A program made the translations under genes and the position numbers. Positions 45,543-53,576 of a stretch of 64,000 nucleotides of DNA are shown one piece after another; the stretch's first letter is position 1; the number at the start of each line of letters is the position of its first letter. The notes beneath the pieces are model-generated. The model was not told the DNA's origin. It saw only the letters and a list, made by a program, of their open reading frames with translations, and did not search any database. The DNA lies in assembly GCA_020444065.1 (NCBI GenBank), contig JAHLLQ010000002.1, forward strand, positions 744,001-808,000, given 5' to 3'. The DNA comes from a bacterium (GTDB lineage Bacteria > Sumerlaeota > Sumerlaeia > SLMS01 > JAHLLQ01).

Positions 45543-47390
45543 GTGACCGAATGTTCATGTGCTCCCGGCGAGTTCCCCCTTGCCCTTGGCCATTGCCTTT
45601 GGGACCGTCCGGCAGATCCCAAGTCCCCTGCCCCAGCGGAGTTTCTGTTGGACGTCGCCGCCACTCCCCCAAACGATTCGCGATGGAACCGGCGTCTGGC
45701 TTTCCTGGCAGTTCTGGCGGGACTCGTCGTTTTTCTTCCAGGTCTCTGGAACGAGTTCATCTACGACGATCAGATCTACATTACGGAGAATCCCTGGATC
45801 CGAAGCTGGGATAATCTGGAGATGTTGCTGACAACTCGGGAAGCCAATGGCCTCTCCGGGTATCAACACGTCTATTGGCGGCCATTGCGGAATCTCTCGT
45901 ACCTGATCGACTACTCGATCGCCGGCCTGTCTCCACTCTGGTTCCATCTGGTGAATCTCTTGTGGCACGGGGCAGCCGTATTCGGGCTATTCCTCCTGGT
46001 TCGGCGCATGGGGCTGGATGATCGCGTCGCCTTCCTTGCCGCGCTGCTCTTCGCGGTGCATCCAGTGCAGTCGGAATCCGTGCTCTGGGCCAAGGAACGT
46101 GATGGCCTGATGGGGTCGGCGTTGCTGATCTGGGCCATTTGGGCGATGCTTGGGTCGAGCTGGAAGTCCTCTGTTTCCAGCGTTTTGCTTCTGATCGCGG
46201 CATTGCTCTCGAAGGAGCACACCGTCGTCTTCCCGGCGCTGGCACTGGCCGCACTCTGGAGTCGTTGGCGTGCGGGGCTGATGGATTCTCCCGCCCTCAA
46301 GCGGGCGCTGACCGTCATCGGCGTTTCCATTCCATTCGTCCTGGTTTACTTGTTCTTCAGATCCCAAGTGGTAGGAATGACGGCACAGATCGATCGCCCC
46401 ATGGGCGGGACGTTCCCCGTCACCATGTGGACGATGCTGGGCATCCTGGTTCGATACATTGGCTTGATTGTCTTCCCTGCGCACCTGCGAATTACCTACT
46501 CCTACATCCAGCCGTCGGGTCTGGTGTCGCCCCTTCCTTTCATTGGGATTGTCTTGATCGCGGCGATGGCCTGGGCCGTCTGGCACTTCAGGAACACCAG
46601 ACCCGGCATCTCGGCCGGTCTCATCTGGTTTGCGGCGGCATTGGTGCCTTTCAGCAACCTGATTCCAATGATCCAATGGATGGCCGTGCGCTTCTTGTAC
46701 CTTCCGCTCGCAGGCGTGGCGCTGATCCTAGCCATTGTAGTCGTCGCGACATCAGACAGGCTTGCCAACACCGATCGTCCGATGCCTGCCGATCGCGAGT
46801 TCTGGCAAATCGCCGCGCTCATCCTGTTTATCATTCTGGGTGGGTTGTCTCTGAATCGAGGATTTGCCTGGCAGAACACGGCAACCTTTTGGACCGATGC
46901 CTACAATACGACCCCCGACACGCGCGAGACGATGGTCGGGTACGCCCAGGTGGCGCTCAGCGCCGGCCGGCCGGAGGAAGCGCTGGAAGTCCTTGCCAAC
47001 TACCCCTATTATGAAAACCCCGAATCGGATGAGGAGCATGCCTGGGCACTCAAGGCTTCGGCCCTCGAAGCGCTCGGGCGGCGCGACGAGGCAATCGCGG
47101 TTGTCTCCGAGGGCATGCGACTTCTGCCACCCTCCCGCGTCCTGGCTTCGCAGTACGCCTGGCTCCAAGCCCATGCCGGGAACTTCGAGGAAGCTGAGAA
47201 CACCTGGAAGTACATCCTTGAGCGGGAGCCAACTTACGCTCCGGGATGGGAAGGCTATGCGATCGTCCTGTTCGCGGAGGATCGGAACGCCGCAGGGCAG
47301 GAAGCGCTCGGGCGCGCAAAAGCGCTTCAGGCCACTCCCGCCAATCAGTGGGGGAGTCTGGATCTGGCGCTCGACAGCCTTCCCGAGTGA
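45543..47390 (+). CDS. TMTC-like polytopic membrane protein with C-terminal TPRs
   Basis: 615 residues as an open frame. The GTG at 45543 is the frame start; the first ~45 residues look unconserved, so the true start may be later. From ~50 there are about ten hydrophobic helices. The first luminal loop has F-I-Y-D-D-Q-I-Y-I-T-E-N-P, matching the D-D motif of TMTC/GT-C glycosyltransferases, and a V-Y-W-R-P-L-R-N-L-S segment with a later H-P-V-Q-S-E-S-V. Residues ~455-600 are TPR-like (A-L-S-A-G-R-P-E-E-A-L and Y-A-I-V-L-F-A-E-D-R-N). Eukaryotic TMTCs are O-mannosyltransferases; a lipid-linked sugar donor is plausible here but unproven. The response-regulator gene follows 106 nt downstream. Confidence 0.78.
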   Translation: MTECSCAPGEFPLALGHCLWDRPADPKSPAPAEFLLDVAATPPNDSRWNRRLAFLAVLAGLVVFLPGLWNEFIYDDQIYITENPWIRSWDNLEMLLTTREANGLSGYQHVYWRPLRNLSYLIDYSIAGLSPLWFHLVNLLWHGAAVFGLFLLVRRMGLDDRVAFLAALLFAVHPVQSESVLWAKERDGLMGSALLIWAIWAMLGSSWKSSVSSVLLLIAALLSKEHTVVFPALALAALWSRWRAGLMDSPALKRALTVIGVSIPFVLVYLFFRSQVVGMTAQIDRPMGGTFPVTMWTMLGILVRYIGLIVFPAHLRITYSYIQPSGLVSPLPFIGIVLIAAMAWAVWHFRNTRPGISAGLIWFAAALVPFSNLIPMIQWMAVRFLYLPLAGVALILAIVVVATSDRLANTDRPMPADREFWQIAALILFIILGGLSLNRGFAWQNTATFWTDAYNTTPDTRETMVGYAQVALSAGRPEEALEVLANYPYYENPESDEEHAWALKASALEALGRRDEAIAVVSEGMRLLPPSRVLASQYAWLQAHAGNFEEAENTWKYILEREPTYAPGWEGYAIVLFAEDRNAAGQEALGRAKALQATPANQWGSLDLALDSLPE

Positions 47391-47496
47391 TTCCAGTCGT
47401 TGCATCGTGGCTTGCGCCCCGCAGCCTCCACTTCTACGATTTCTCTCCACGGAAGAGCGATCTACCGGCCAGTCTCAGGAGCGAACACGAACCGAC

Positions 47497-48942
47497 ATGA
47501 CCTCTGCGAAGATCCTGATCGTCGACGACGAAGAGAACATTCGTTTTGTTCTCTCGGAAGTGCTCTCCCGCGAGGGATTCGAGCCGCATCAGGCCGTGAA
47601 TGGGCTCGATGCGGTCGAAAAGTGCAAGGCCGAGCCATTCGACATCGTCATCATGGACCTTCGTATGCCGAAGCTCGACGGCATGGAGGCGATGAAGCAG
47701 ATTCGAGAACACAATCCCGAGGTTCTCGTGCTGATCATCACCGCTCACGGAACGCAGAAGACAGCGCTGGAAGCGATCCAAAACGGGGCATACGACTACT
47801 TCTCCAAGCCATTCGACCTGACCGAGGTCCGAGTCGTCGTTCGGCGCGCCGCGGAGAAGGTTCGATTGATCCGTCTGATCCACGAGATCCGCGAGGAAGC
47901 GCAGTCCCGCTATCGATTCGATCGCATCGTTGGCCAGTCAGGGGTCATGCAGGAGGTCTACAACCTCGTCTCGCGAGTCGTTGACAACGATGTCTCTGTT
48001 CTGATCACCGGCGAATCCGGCACCGGCAAGGAACTCGTAGCGGCGGCAGTGCACTACAACAGCCCGCGGCGCGACGGCCCCTTTATAAAAGTCAATACCG
48101 TCGCCATTCCCGAGACCTTGTTAGAAAGCGAGATGTTTGGCCACGAGCGGGGGTCGTTCACCGGCGCCATCCAGCAAAAGATCGGAAAAGTCGAAGCGGC
48201 CGATGGTGGAACACTGTTCCTCGACGAAATCGGAGATATGCCGCTGCCGTTGCAGGCAAAGTTGCTTCGTGTCCTGCAGGAGCGCGAAATCGAACGCGTG
48301 GGATCGACGAAGCAAATCAAAGTCGATATTCGTGTGATCTGTGCGACGAATAAGAATCTGGCAGATCTCGTTGCCGCCGGCCAGTTCCGGGAAGACCTCT
48401 ACTATCGCATCAACGTCATGCCCATCTACCTCCCGCCGATTCGCGAACGGAAGGAAGACATTCCGCTGCTGATCGATCACTTCATTCAGTATTACAACCC
48501 ACGTCTTGGGCGGACGATTCAGGGACTCAGTCAGGGAGCCCTGGCGAAGTTGCTCGAATACCCATGGCCCGGCAATGTCCGCGAATTGGAGAACATGGTT
48601 CAGCGAATCATGCTAATGGCCAGGGGGTCGAATATCACCTTGGAGGACCTGCCTCCGACAATCCACTCCACTCCGTCTGCGGCGAGCGACCAGCGGATCG
48701 ATCAGATTCCGGAGGCGTCGGCCTTCCATGGTCTCGATTTATCTGCTCTCCTTTGCACAGACGACTTCAGCACGCCCCTGGCAGAGCGCCTGACGTTGAT
48801 CTCCGACCATGTCGAGAAGTTCCTGATCGAAGCCGCGCTGGAGAAAACCGGCGGGAAGCGACAGGAAACGGCGGATCTTCTGGGCATCAGCCGCAAGAGC
48901 CTGCACAACAAGATGGTGCGCTACGGCCTGTTCGATGAGTAA
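47497..48942 (+). CDS. NtrC-family sigma-54-dependent response regulator
   Basis: 481 residues. Receiver domain 1-120 with acidic pocket D-D-E-E-N, phospho-acceptor Asp54 in V-I-M-D-L-R-M-P and Lys in S-K-P-F-D. The AAA+ domain has Walker A G-E-S-G-T-G-K-E at 172, the sigma-54 contact loop G-S-F-T-G-A at 219-224 (Ser in place of the usual Ala), and Walker B G-G-T-L-F-L-D-E-I-G-D. The C-terminal Fis-type helix-turn-helix reads A-D-L-L-G-I-S-R-K-S-L-H-N-K-M. The ATG at 47497 is supported by homology. No histidine kinase is adjacent. Its location just before the pilins suggests PilR/AtoC-like control of pili; that is inference. Confidence 0.95.
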   Translation: MTSAKILIVDDEENIRFVLSEVLSREGFEPHQAVNGLDAVEKCKAEPFDIVIMDLRMPKLDGMEAMKQIREHNPEVLVLIITAHGTQKTALEAIQNGAYDYFSKPFDLTEVRVVVRRAAEKVRLIRLIHEIREEAQSRYRFDRIVGQSGVMQEVYNLVSRVVDNDVSVLITGESGTGKELVAAAVHYNSPRRDGPFIKVNTVAIPETLLESEMFGHERGSFTGAIQQKIGKVEAADGGTLFLDEIGDMPLPLQAKLLRVLQEREIERVGSTKQIKVDIRVICATNKNLADLVAAGQFREDLYYRINVMPIYLPPIRERKEDIPLLIDHFIQYYNPRLGRTIQGLSQGALAKLLEYPWPGNVRELENMVQRIMLMARGSNITLEDLPPTIHSTPSAASDQRIDQIPEASAFHGLDLSALLCTDDFSTPLAERLTLISDHVEKFLIEAALEKTGGKRQETADLLGISRKSLHNKMVRYGLFDE

Positions 48943-49190
48943 GCCAGGAAACAAGGGGGCGTGTAACGTGTTACTCGTTTCCCAGCCCGCGCCCCCGCAA
49001 TATCTCCTTGAAAAGCAAAATGTGGAAAATCAGGGCGGATCCTTTCGGCGTAGATGGCTGGTAATACTAAGCTTGCAGCGTGGTTCGATCTGACGGGAAG
49101 GCCTTTGTTTTCATTGGCACCGCACTCGCTTTCTCTTCCCCCCGTAAGCGGGCGGACACAGCCCCTAAGACTCGACAGGAGGAATCTTCA

Positions 49191-49610
49191 ATGATTCGCA
49201 AAACCAAAGGCTTCACACTCGTTGAGATCATGATCGTCGTCGCCATTATCGGCATCCTGATCGCCATCGCCGTTCCGGGCTTCCTGAAAGCTCGTGAAAC
49301 GTCCCGTCGTAACAGCTGCCAGGAGAACCAGACGAAGATCGACTCCGCCGTGCAGCAGTACATCCTTGAGTACAACGTCGCTGACCAGGCTGCGTTCGTC
49401 ACCGAGTACGGCACCCTGATTGCTGACTGGGGCGCGGTGCTCGTTGGCCCGGACCTGTACATTCGCTACACGCCCAAGTGCCCGAGCTCCGGCGTCTACT
49501 CGATCGCCGACACCAGCGATGCCGCTTCGCCCGTCGAATGCGATTACGTCAAGGAAGGCACGAGTGACATCGCTCACCCGTACCCGCAGGCTGAAGGTGC
49601 TGGCACCTGA
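49191..49610 (+). CDS. Type IV pilin / pseudopilin
   Basis: 139 residues from the ATG at 49191 (AGGAGG 8-9 nt upstream). Short leader M-I-R-K-T-K-G, cleaved before F-T-L-V-E by prepilin peptidase, then the hydrophobic assembly helix with Glu5. The globular part has R-R-N-S-C-Q-E-N-Q and a C-terminal P-K-C-P-S-S-G-V-Y plus V-E-C-D-Y, probably a disulphide pair. It is short for a major pilin but its strong ribosome site and own terminator suggest high expression. It is followed by a related pilin at 49776. Confidence 0.93.
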   Translation: MIRKTKGFTLVEIMIVVAIIGILIAIAVPGFLKARETSRRNSCQENQTKIDSAVQQYILEYNVADQAAFVTEYGTLIADWGAVLVGPDLYIRYTPKCPSSGVYSIADTSDAASPVECDYVKEGTSDIAHPYPQAEGAGT

Positions 49611-49659
49611 TCTCAGTTGAGGACTTGATCCACGCTGAGTGGAGTTAAGCAATGACCTT

Positions 49660-49695
49660 GAGGGCGGGCTCCACAAGCCCGCCCTCTTTCTTATT
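49660..49695 (+). terminator. Terminator of the first pilin gene
   Basis: A perfect 11-bp stem, GAGGGCGGGCT (49660-49670) with AGCCCGCCCTC (49676-49686), has a 5-nt loop and is followed by TTTCTTATT. It separates the two pilin genes, so the second probably has its own promoter or depends on read-through. Confidence 0.9.
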
Positions 49696-49775
49696 CACCG
49701 GGAACCGCGAGGCATGTATAGCTTGGGATTGGGCCATTGCCTCCAGACGCACGACGAGACCGGGGAAGCCAGACG

Positions 49776-50177
49776 ATGAAAAGCCGACATAAGAGACGAG
49801 GTTTTACTCTCCTGGAGATCATGATCGTCGTAGGCATGGTCGCCGCACTGATGATCATTGCCCTGCCAGGATTCTTGAGGGCTCGTGAGAAATCGCGCCA
49901 GACTGCCTGCCAGGACAATCTCCTGAGGATCGATGGCGCGATTCAGCAGTACATCATCGAAACATCCACGCCCGGATTCATCGACCTTGGCCCCATGTGG
50001 CCTTCTGAATTCGTTGGTACGGCAAGCTATATTCGCTCGATGCCACGCTGTCCCTCACAGGGAACCTACACAGTTACCTACGCGGATGCTTACCAGCCAG
50101 TCGTTTGCAGTTACCAGAACGAGGAGTTTCCCCACGTTCTGGAGCAGGTTCAGAATGATGAGAGCAACGGCTCGTAG
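49776..50177 (+). CDS. Second type IV pilin / pseudopilin
   Basis: 133 residues. Leader M-K-S-R-H-K-R-R-G, then F-T-L-L-E and a hydrophobic helix (V-G-M-V-A-A-L-M-I-I-A-L-P-G-F-L). It keeps the same pattern as the first pilin: C-Q-D-N near the end of the helix, and I-R-S-M-P-R-C-P-S-Q-G-T-Y followed by V-V-C-S-Y. Thus the two are diverged paralogues. A weak ribosome site precedes the ATG at 49776. It is probably a minor pilin. The pilus extension ATPase and secretin are not in the window. Confidence 0.88.
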   Translation: MKSRHKRRGFTLLEIMIVVGMVAALMIIALPGFLRAREKSRQTACQDNLLRIDGAIQQYIIETSTPGFIDLGPMWPSEFVGTASYIRSMPRCPSQGTYTVTYADAYQPVVCSYQNEEFPHVLEQVQNDESNGS

Positions 50178-50250
50178 CTGTGTTTTCTCCTCCAACTCAT
50201 TCAGTTTCTCCTTGGCCTTGTAAACCTTCCCCGCGCTAGGCTTTCCCATC

Positions 50251-50604
50251 ATGGGAACGCGAAAGAAACAACAATCCTCCTCCGATATTTCCAGCCCGCC
50301 GGGTCTCTTTGGCACCCTGTGGCGTCTTGTTATTGTCGGTGTGCTGCTCTTCGGATTGGCAGGTGTCAGCGGTTACGCGACCGTCCGATATCTGATCCAG
50401 CAGCCGGAGCTGCAGGCGCCCGATCTCCTGACTCTGGATTTACGCCAGGCAACTGTTCATGCCTCGCAGCTTGGATTCTCGACCCGGATCGCCGGAGAGG
50501 AGAGCAGCGAGGTGCTTGACGAGGGCTTCGTCCTGGCCCAGCGCCCCAGCCCCGGAACCTGGGTGAAGCCGGGGTCGACGATACTGCTCACGATTGCCCG
50601 CTAA
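50251..50604 (+). CDS. Single-pass membrane protein with one PASTA domain
   Basis: 117 residues: a Lys/Ser-rich N terminus, one membrane helix (~25-48), then an extracytoplasmic PASTA domain (A-P-D-L-L-T-L-D-L-R-Q-A and Q-R-P-S-P-G-T-W-V-K-P-G-S-T-I). PASTA domains bind murein fragments or beta-lactams, usually on Ser/Thr kinases or PBPs. Here the domain is free-standing with no kinase, so a wall-sensing or division role is speculative. The start ATG at 50251 sits in a small inverted repeat (TTCCC-ATCAT-GGGAA, 50243-50257) that could mask initiation. Confidence 0.82.
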   Translation: MGTRKKQQSSSDISSPPGLFGTLWRLVIVGVLLFGLAGVSGYATVRYLIQQPELQAPDLLTLDLRQATVHASQLGFSTRIAGEESSEVLDEGFVLAQRPSPGTWVKPGSTILLTIAR

Positions 50605-50765
50605 ACCCGATTTTCTTCCTGAAATACCGAGCAAACACGCATTTTTGGCTTGTCAAGCCAAGGGGCTTTCTCCGAAGCTCTCCCGCCCCTGGATGCGGCG
50701 CACATCGCGCTGCCCCTTGAATACAGCGAATACGCAGAGCAACAACGCGCAGGAGATATCGACCG

Positions 50766-50948
50766 ATGGCAAAAAAAGGCAACCGCGTCCAAGTGATTCT
50801 TGAGTGCACCGAGTCGCGGAATTCGGACGTCCCGGGCGTTTCCCGGTACGTGACCATCAAGAACCGCAAGAATACGACCGCTCGGTTGGAACTGAAGAAG
50901 TACAACAAGTTCCTGAAGCGCCACACGGTGCACCGCGAAGTCAAGTAA
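50766..50948 (+). CDS. rpmG: Ribosomal protein bL33, zinc-free form
   Basis: 60 residues. 50S subunit protein. The sequence keeps K-N-T-x-x-R-L-E-L-K-K-Y and H-T-V-H-R-E-V-K, but the C+ cysteine pairs are absent: the first pair reads C-T-E-S and the second position reads Y-N-K-F-L-K. It is therefore the C-minus form that replaces zinc-binding bL33 when zinc is scarce, or serves constitutively. The stop overlaps the start of the ZnuA-like gene by one base (TAATG), giving tight coupling. Confidence 0.96.
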   Translation: MAKKGNRVQVILECTESRNSDVPGVSRYVTIKNRKNTTARLELKKYNKFLKRHTVHREVK

Positions 50949-51877
50949 TGGCGACCAGCCCGACCAACCGGGCCGTTTCGCTTCGAGCAGGCTTTCGCCG
51001 CCTCTGTCTTTGGGCAGGGGCGGTGCTTTGTTGCTTGTGGGCGATGGGCTGCAAGGCTCCTCCCAAGCCGGAGTCTCCCGCCAGCGGCGAAGCGCGTCTG
51101 GTAACAAGCTTCGGCGTTGTCCAGGACTGGACAGCAACCCTTCTGGATGACGTCGACCAGCCGGTCGTCCTTCTGGATGAGACCGTAACCGCAGCCCAAC
51201 CAAAGCTCTCTCCCGTCCAACAGGACATCCTGCGGCGAGCACGCGGACTGGTGATCGCCGATACGACGCTCGACGCGTTTGCCGCCAACCAATGGGATGA
51301 GTTCGGTGGTAGCCCTGAAACACTGGTCCGCATCTTCGAAGATCCCAAGGAGCCCGAGTACCTGTGGATGAATCCGGAGAATGCAGGGCAGGGTATCGCC
51401 CACCTCTCGGCTCGACTCCAGGACCTGTATCCGAAGAAGGCGACGAGAATCGCCAAGAACGAAGAGCGACTGCGCGCTGGCGTGAAAGACCTCGACGCCA
51501 AGTTGGAGAATCTCCTCGGCGGTCTTTCCAAACGCGCCGTTCTCATCGAAGATCCCCGCGTGCAGCCATTCCTCGATCGGTATAGATTCGAAGTTGAAGG
51601 AACCCTGTTCCCGAGCGTTGAGCGCGCACTGGTCACCCCTTCCATGGACGAGTTCCGTGCGGCGGCGGGATCCAGCACGACGCGCGTCTTCATCATGACA
51701 TCCCAGGGCCGCGATCCGCTCGTGCAAGCGCTCTCTCAGGAATTGAATCTCCAGGTTGTTGCTTTCGATCCGATCATCGAGGGCCGGACCGATCGGGGAG
51801 CTTACCTGCGCGAAATGCAGCGAAATGCCATGAACCTGGCGCTTGCGCTCTCCTCGATTCCAGAGACAGCAGAATAG
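50948..51877 (+). CDS. ZnuA-like metal-binding lipoprotein lacking its histidine ligands
   Basis: 309 residues from the ATG at 50948, coupled to rpmG. Lipobox L-W-A-M-G-C (Cys35). The body aligns gap-free with zinc/manganese ABC-transporter binding proteins. In ZnuA the metal is held by three His and an Asp: here the first His position is Ala83 (T-A-A-Q-P, usually H-D-Y), the P-H-x-W motif reads E-Y-L-W with Tyr138, the F-H-D-A motif reads I-E-D-P with Glu201, and only Asp274 (F-D-P) is kept. A ZnuA-type zinc site is thus not expected. No ABC permease or ATPase follows. It may bind another metal, use carboxylates, or be a non-metal partner. Positions are by-eye alignment. Confidence 0.78.
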   Translation: MATSPTNRAVSLRAGFRRLCLWAGAVLCCLWAMGCKAPPKPESPASGEARLVTSFGVVQDWTATLLDDVDQPVVLLDETVTAAQPKLSPVQQDILRRARGLVIADTTLDAFAANQWDEFGGSPETLVRIFEDPKEPEYLWMNPENAGQGIAHLSARLQDLYPKKATRIAKNEERLRAGVKDLDAKLENLLGGLSKRAVLIEDPRVQPFLDRYRFEVEGTLFPSVERALVTPSMDEFRAAAGSSTTRVFIMTSQGRDPLVQALSQELNLQVVAFDPIIEGRTDRGAYLREMQRNAMNLALALSSIPETAE

Positions 51878-51996
51878 GAAACGCCGTTGCGCTCGAACCG
51901 ATCCGGGGCTAGTTCCTGTTGCTCCGCTCGTGGCGGGGTTTTATGACAAAACAGGAACAGATCGAAGATAGAGCCTCTACGAAAGGTGCCGTGGAA

Positions 51997-52869
51997 ATGG
52001 AAGAAGTGATCTATCTGGACGGGGAATTCGTTGCCAAAGGCGACGCCAAGATCAGCGTGTTCGATCACGGTTTGCTTTACGGCGATGGGGTATTTGAGGG
52101 GATTCGCCTGTACGAGAAGAACATCTTCCGGTTCGAGCAACACCTGGATCGCCTGTGGTCGTCTGCGCGCTCGATCATGCTCGATATCCCGATGTCCCGC
52201 GAGGAGATGATCGAGGCGACGTGCGAGACCTGCCGTCGCAATGGGCTGACGAATGGCTACATTCGCCTGGTCGTCACACGCGGAGTCGGCGATCTTGGCC
52301 TGGCGCCATGGATCTGCAAGAAGCCCAGCGTTTTCATCATCGCCGCCGGCATTCAGTTGTACCCCAAGGAACTGTACGAGAACGGCTTGCAGATCGTGAC
52401 GGCGGCGACACGGCGTATTGCGCCGGACACTTTCTCGGCCCGCGTGAAGAGCCTGAACTACCTCAACAACATCATGGCAAAGATCAACGCTCAGAACGCC
52501 GGCGCACCGGAAGCTCTGCTTCTGAATCGCGAGGGCTATGTCGTCGAGGCCACCGCCGACAACGTGTTCCTGATCAAGGATGGCATGATCACGACGCCAC
52601 CGACGTACATCGGTGCGCTGCGTGGAATCACCCGCGACGCCGCCATCGATATCGCGCGCCACCAAGGCTACACCGTGCGCGAGGAACCGTTTGCGCTCTA
52701 TGAAGTCTACGACGCGGACGAGATGTTCCTGACCGGCACTGCGGCCGAAGTCATCTCTGTTGTGAAGGTCGACGGCCGAACGATTGGAAACGGCAAGCCC
52801 GGCCCGATCACGAACAAACTGCTGCAGGAGTTCCGGGCCATTACCGCGACCGACGGGACGAAGATCTGA
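51997..52869 (+). CDS. ilvE: Branched-chain amino acid aminotransferase (class IV PLP)
   Basis: 290 residues from the ATG at 51997, the start favoured by homology (V-I-Y-L-D-G-E-F; an upstream ATG at 51943 also exists). Fold-type IV PLP enzyme: catalytic Lys in A-R-V-K-S-L-N-Y-L-N-N, and V-F-D-H-G-L-L-Y-G-D-G-V-F-E-G-I-R at the phosphate-side loop. A-T-A-D-N-V-F and T-G-T-A-A-E-V-I-S-V are family motifs. It converts the keto acids of Val, Leu and Ile to the amino acids with glutamate. D-amino-acid aminotransferase is an alternative, less likely from the motifs. The GT2 gene follows 8 nt after its stop. Confidence 0.92.
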   Translation: MEEVIYLDGEFVAKGDAKISVFDHGLLYGDGVFEGIRLYEKNIFRFEQHLDRLWSSARSIMLDIPMSREEMIEATCETCRRNGLTNGYIRLVVTRGVGDLGLAPWICKKPSVFIIAAGIQLYPKELYENGLQIVTAATRRIAPDTFSARVKSLNYLNNIMAKINAQNAGAPEALLLNREGYVVEATADNVFLIKDGMITTPPTYIGALRGITRDAAIDIARHQGYTVREEPFALYEVYDADEMFLTGTAAEVISVVKVDGRTIGNGKPGPITNKLLQEFRAITATDGTKI

Positions 52870-52877
52870 GTTCGCCG

Positions 52878-53576
52878 ATGCAGCCAAAGGCGCGCATCTC
52901 CGTCGTCATTCCTGCTTTCAACGAAGAGCAATCCCTCCCGCTCGTGCTTCGCGACCTGCCGATGAAGCACCTGCGGGAGGTTGTCGTTGTGGACAATGGC
53001 AGCACAGACGCCACGGGCGAAGTTGCCCTGGCGGCGGACGGACCCGTGCGTGTCGTGCGCGAAGAGCGTCGCGGCTATGGCCAGGCGTGTCTGACCGGCA
53101 TCGCTGCGCTCGAGCCTTGCGACATCGTTGTCTTTCTGGACGGTGATTACAGCGATCATCCGGAAGAGCTCCGAAGCGTTGTTGCGCCGATTCTCAGCGG
53201 GAAGAAGGACTTCGTCATCGGTTCGAGAATGCGCGGTGAATCGGAGCCCGGGGCGCTGCTGCCGCAGGCGCGATTCGGCAATTGGCTGGCGTGTACCTTG
53301 ATGAAGATCATCTGGAATCGCCAGTGGACGGATCTCGGTCCGTTCCGCGCCATCCGCCGCGAGGCCCTGCGACAGATCGGGATGCGCGATCGCAATTTCG
53401 GCTGGACGGTCGAGATGCAGATCAAGGCAATGCAGCACGGGCTGCGATGCGCGGAAGTGCCGGTCAGCTATCGCAAACGCGTCGGCGTTTCCAAGATCAC
53501 CGGCACGGTCAGCGGCACCTTCCGAGCGGGCTACAAGATTCTCTTCACGATCTTCCGGTACGCACTATTCCGCTGA
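52878..53576 (+). CDS. Family 2 glycosyltransferase (DPM1/polyprenyl-phosphate type)
   Basis: 232 residues. GT-A fold: V-V-I-P-A-F-N-E-E near the start, V-V-V-D-N-G-S-T-D-A, Y-G-Q-A-C-L-T-G-I, and F-L-D-G-D-Y-S-D as the metal-binding motif. F-V-I-G-S-R-M-R-G and D-L-G-P-F-R-A-I-R are typical of dolichol/polyprenyl-phosphate sugar transferases of the short cytosolic type. It begins 8 nt after ilvE and overlaps the convergent GT-C-like gene by 12 nt. The neighbour suggests a lipid-linked donor feeding that membrane protein; this is inference. Confidence 0.9.
   Translation: MQPKARISVVIPAFNEEQSLPLVLRDLPMKHLREVVVVDNGSTDATGEVALAADGPVRVVREERRGYGQACLTGIAALEPCDIVVFLDGDYSDHPEELRSVVAPILSGKKDFVIGSRMRGESEPGALLPQARFGNWLACTLMKIIWNRQWTDLGPFRAIRREALRQIGMRDRNFGWTVEMQIKAMQHGLRCAEVPVSYRKRVGVSKITGTVSGTFRAGYKILFTIFRYALFR

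Noticed and set aside
47497-48942. G-S-F-T-G-A loop as a defect in the sigma-54 activator
   Set aside because: Ala to Ser at this place is found in other sigma-54 activators as far as I know, and all other AAA+ motifs are intact.
48943-49190. Sigma-54 promoter upstream of the first pilin
   Set aside because: GG and GC elements occur (around TGGCTGG and CTTGC) but the spacing is 13 rather than 10 nt, so they do not fit the -24/-12 consensus.
50645-50661. Hairpin TTGGCTT-GTC-AAGCCAA before rpmG
   Set aside because: Only 7 bp and with no following U-tract on either strand, so not called a terminator.
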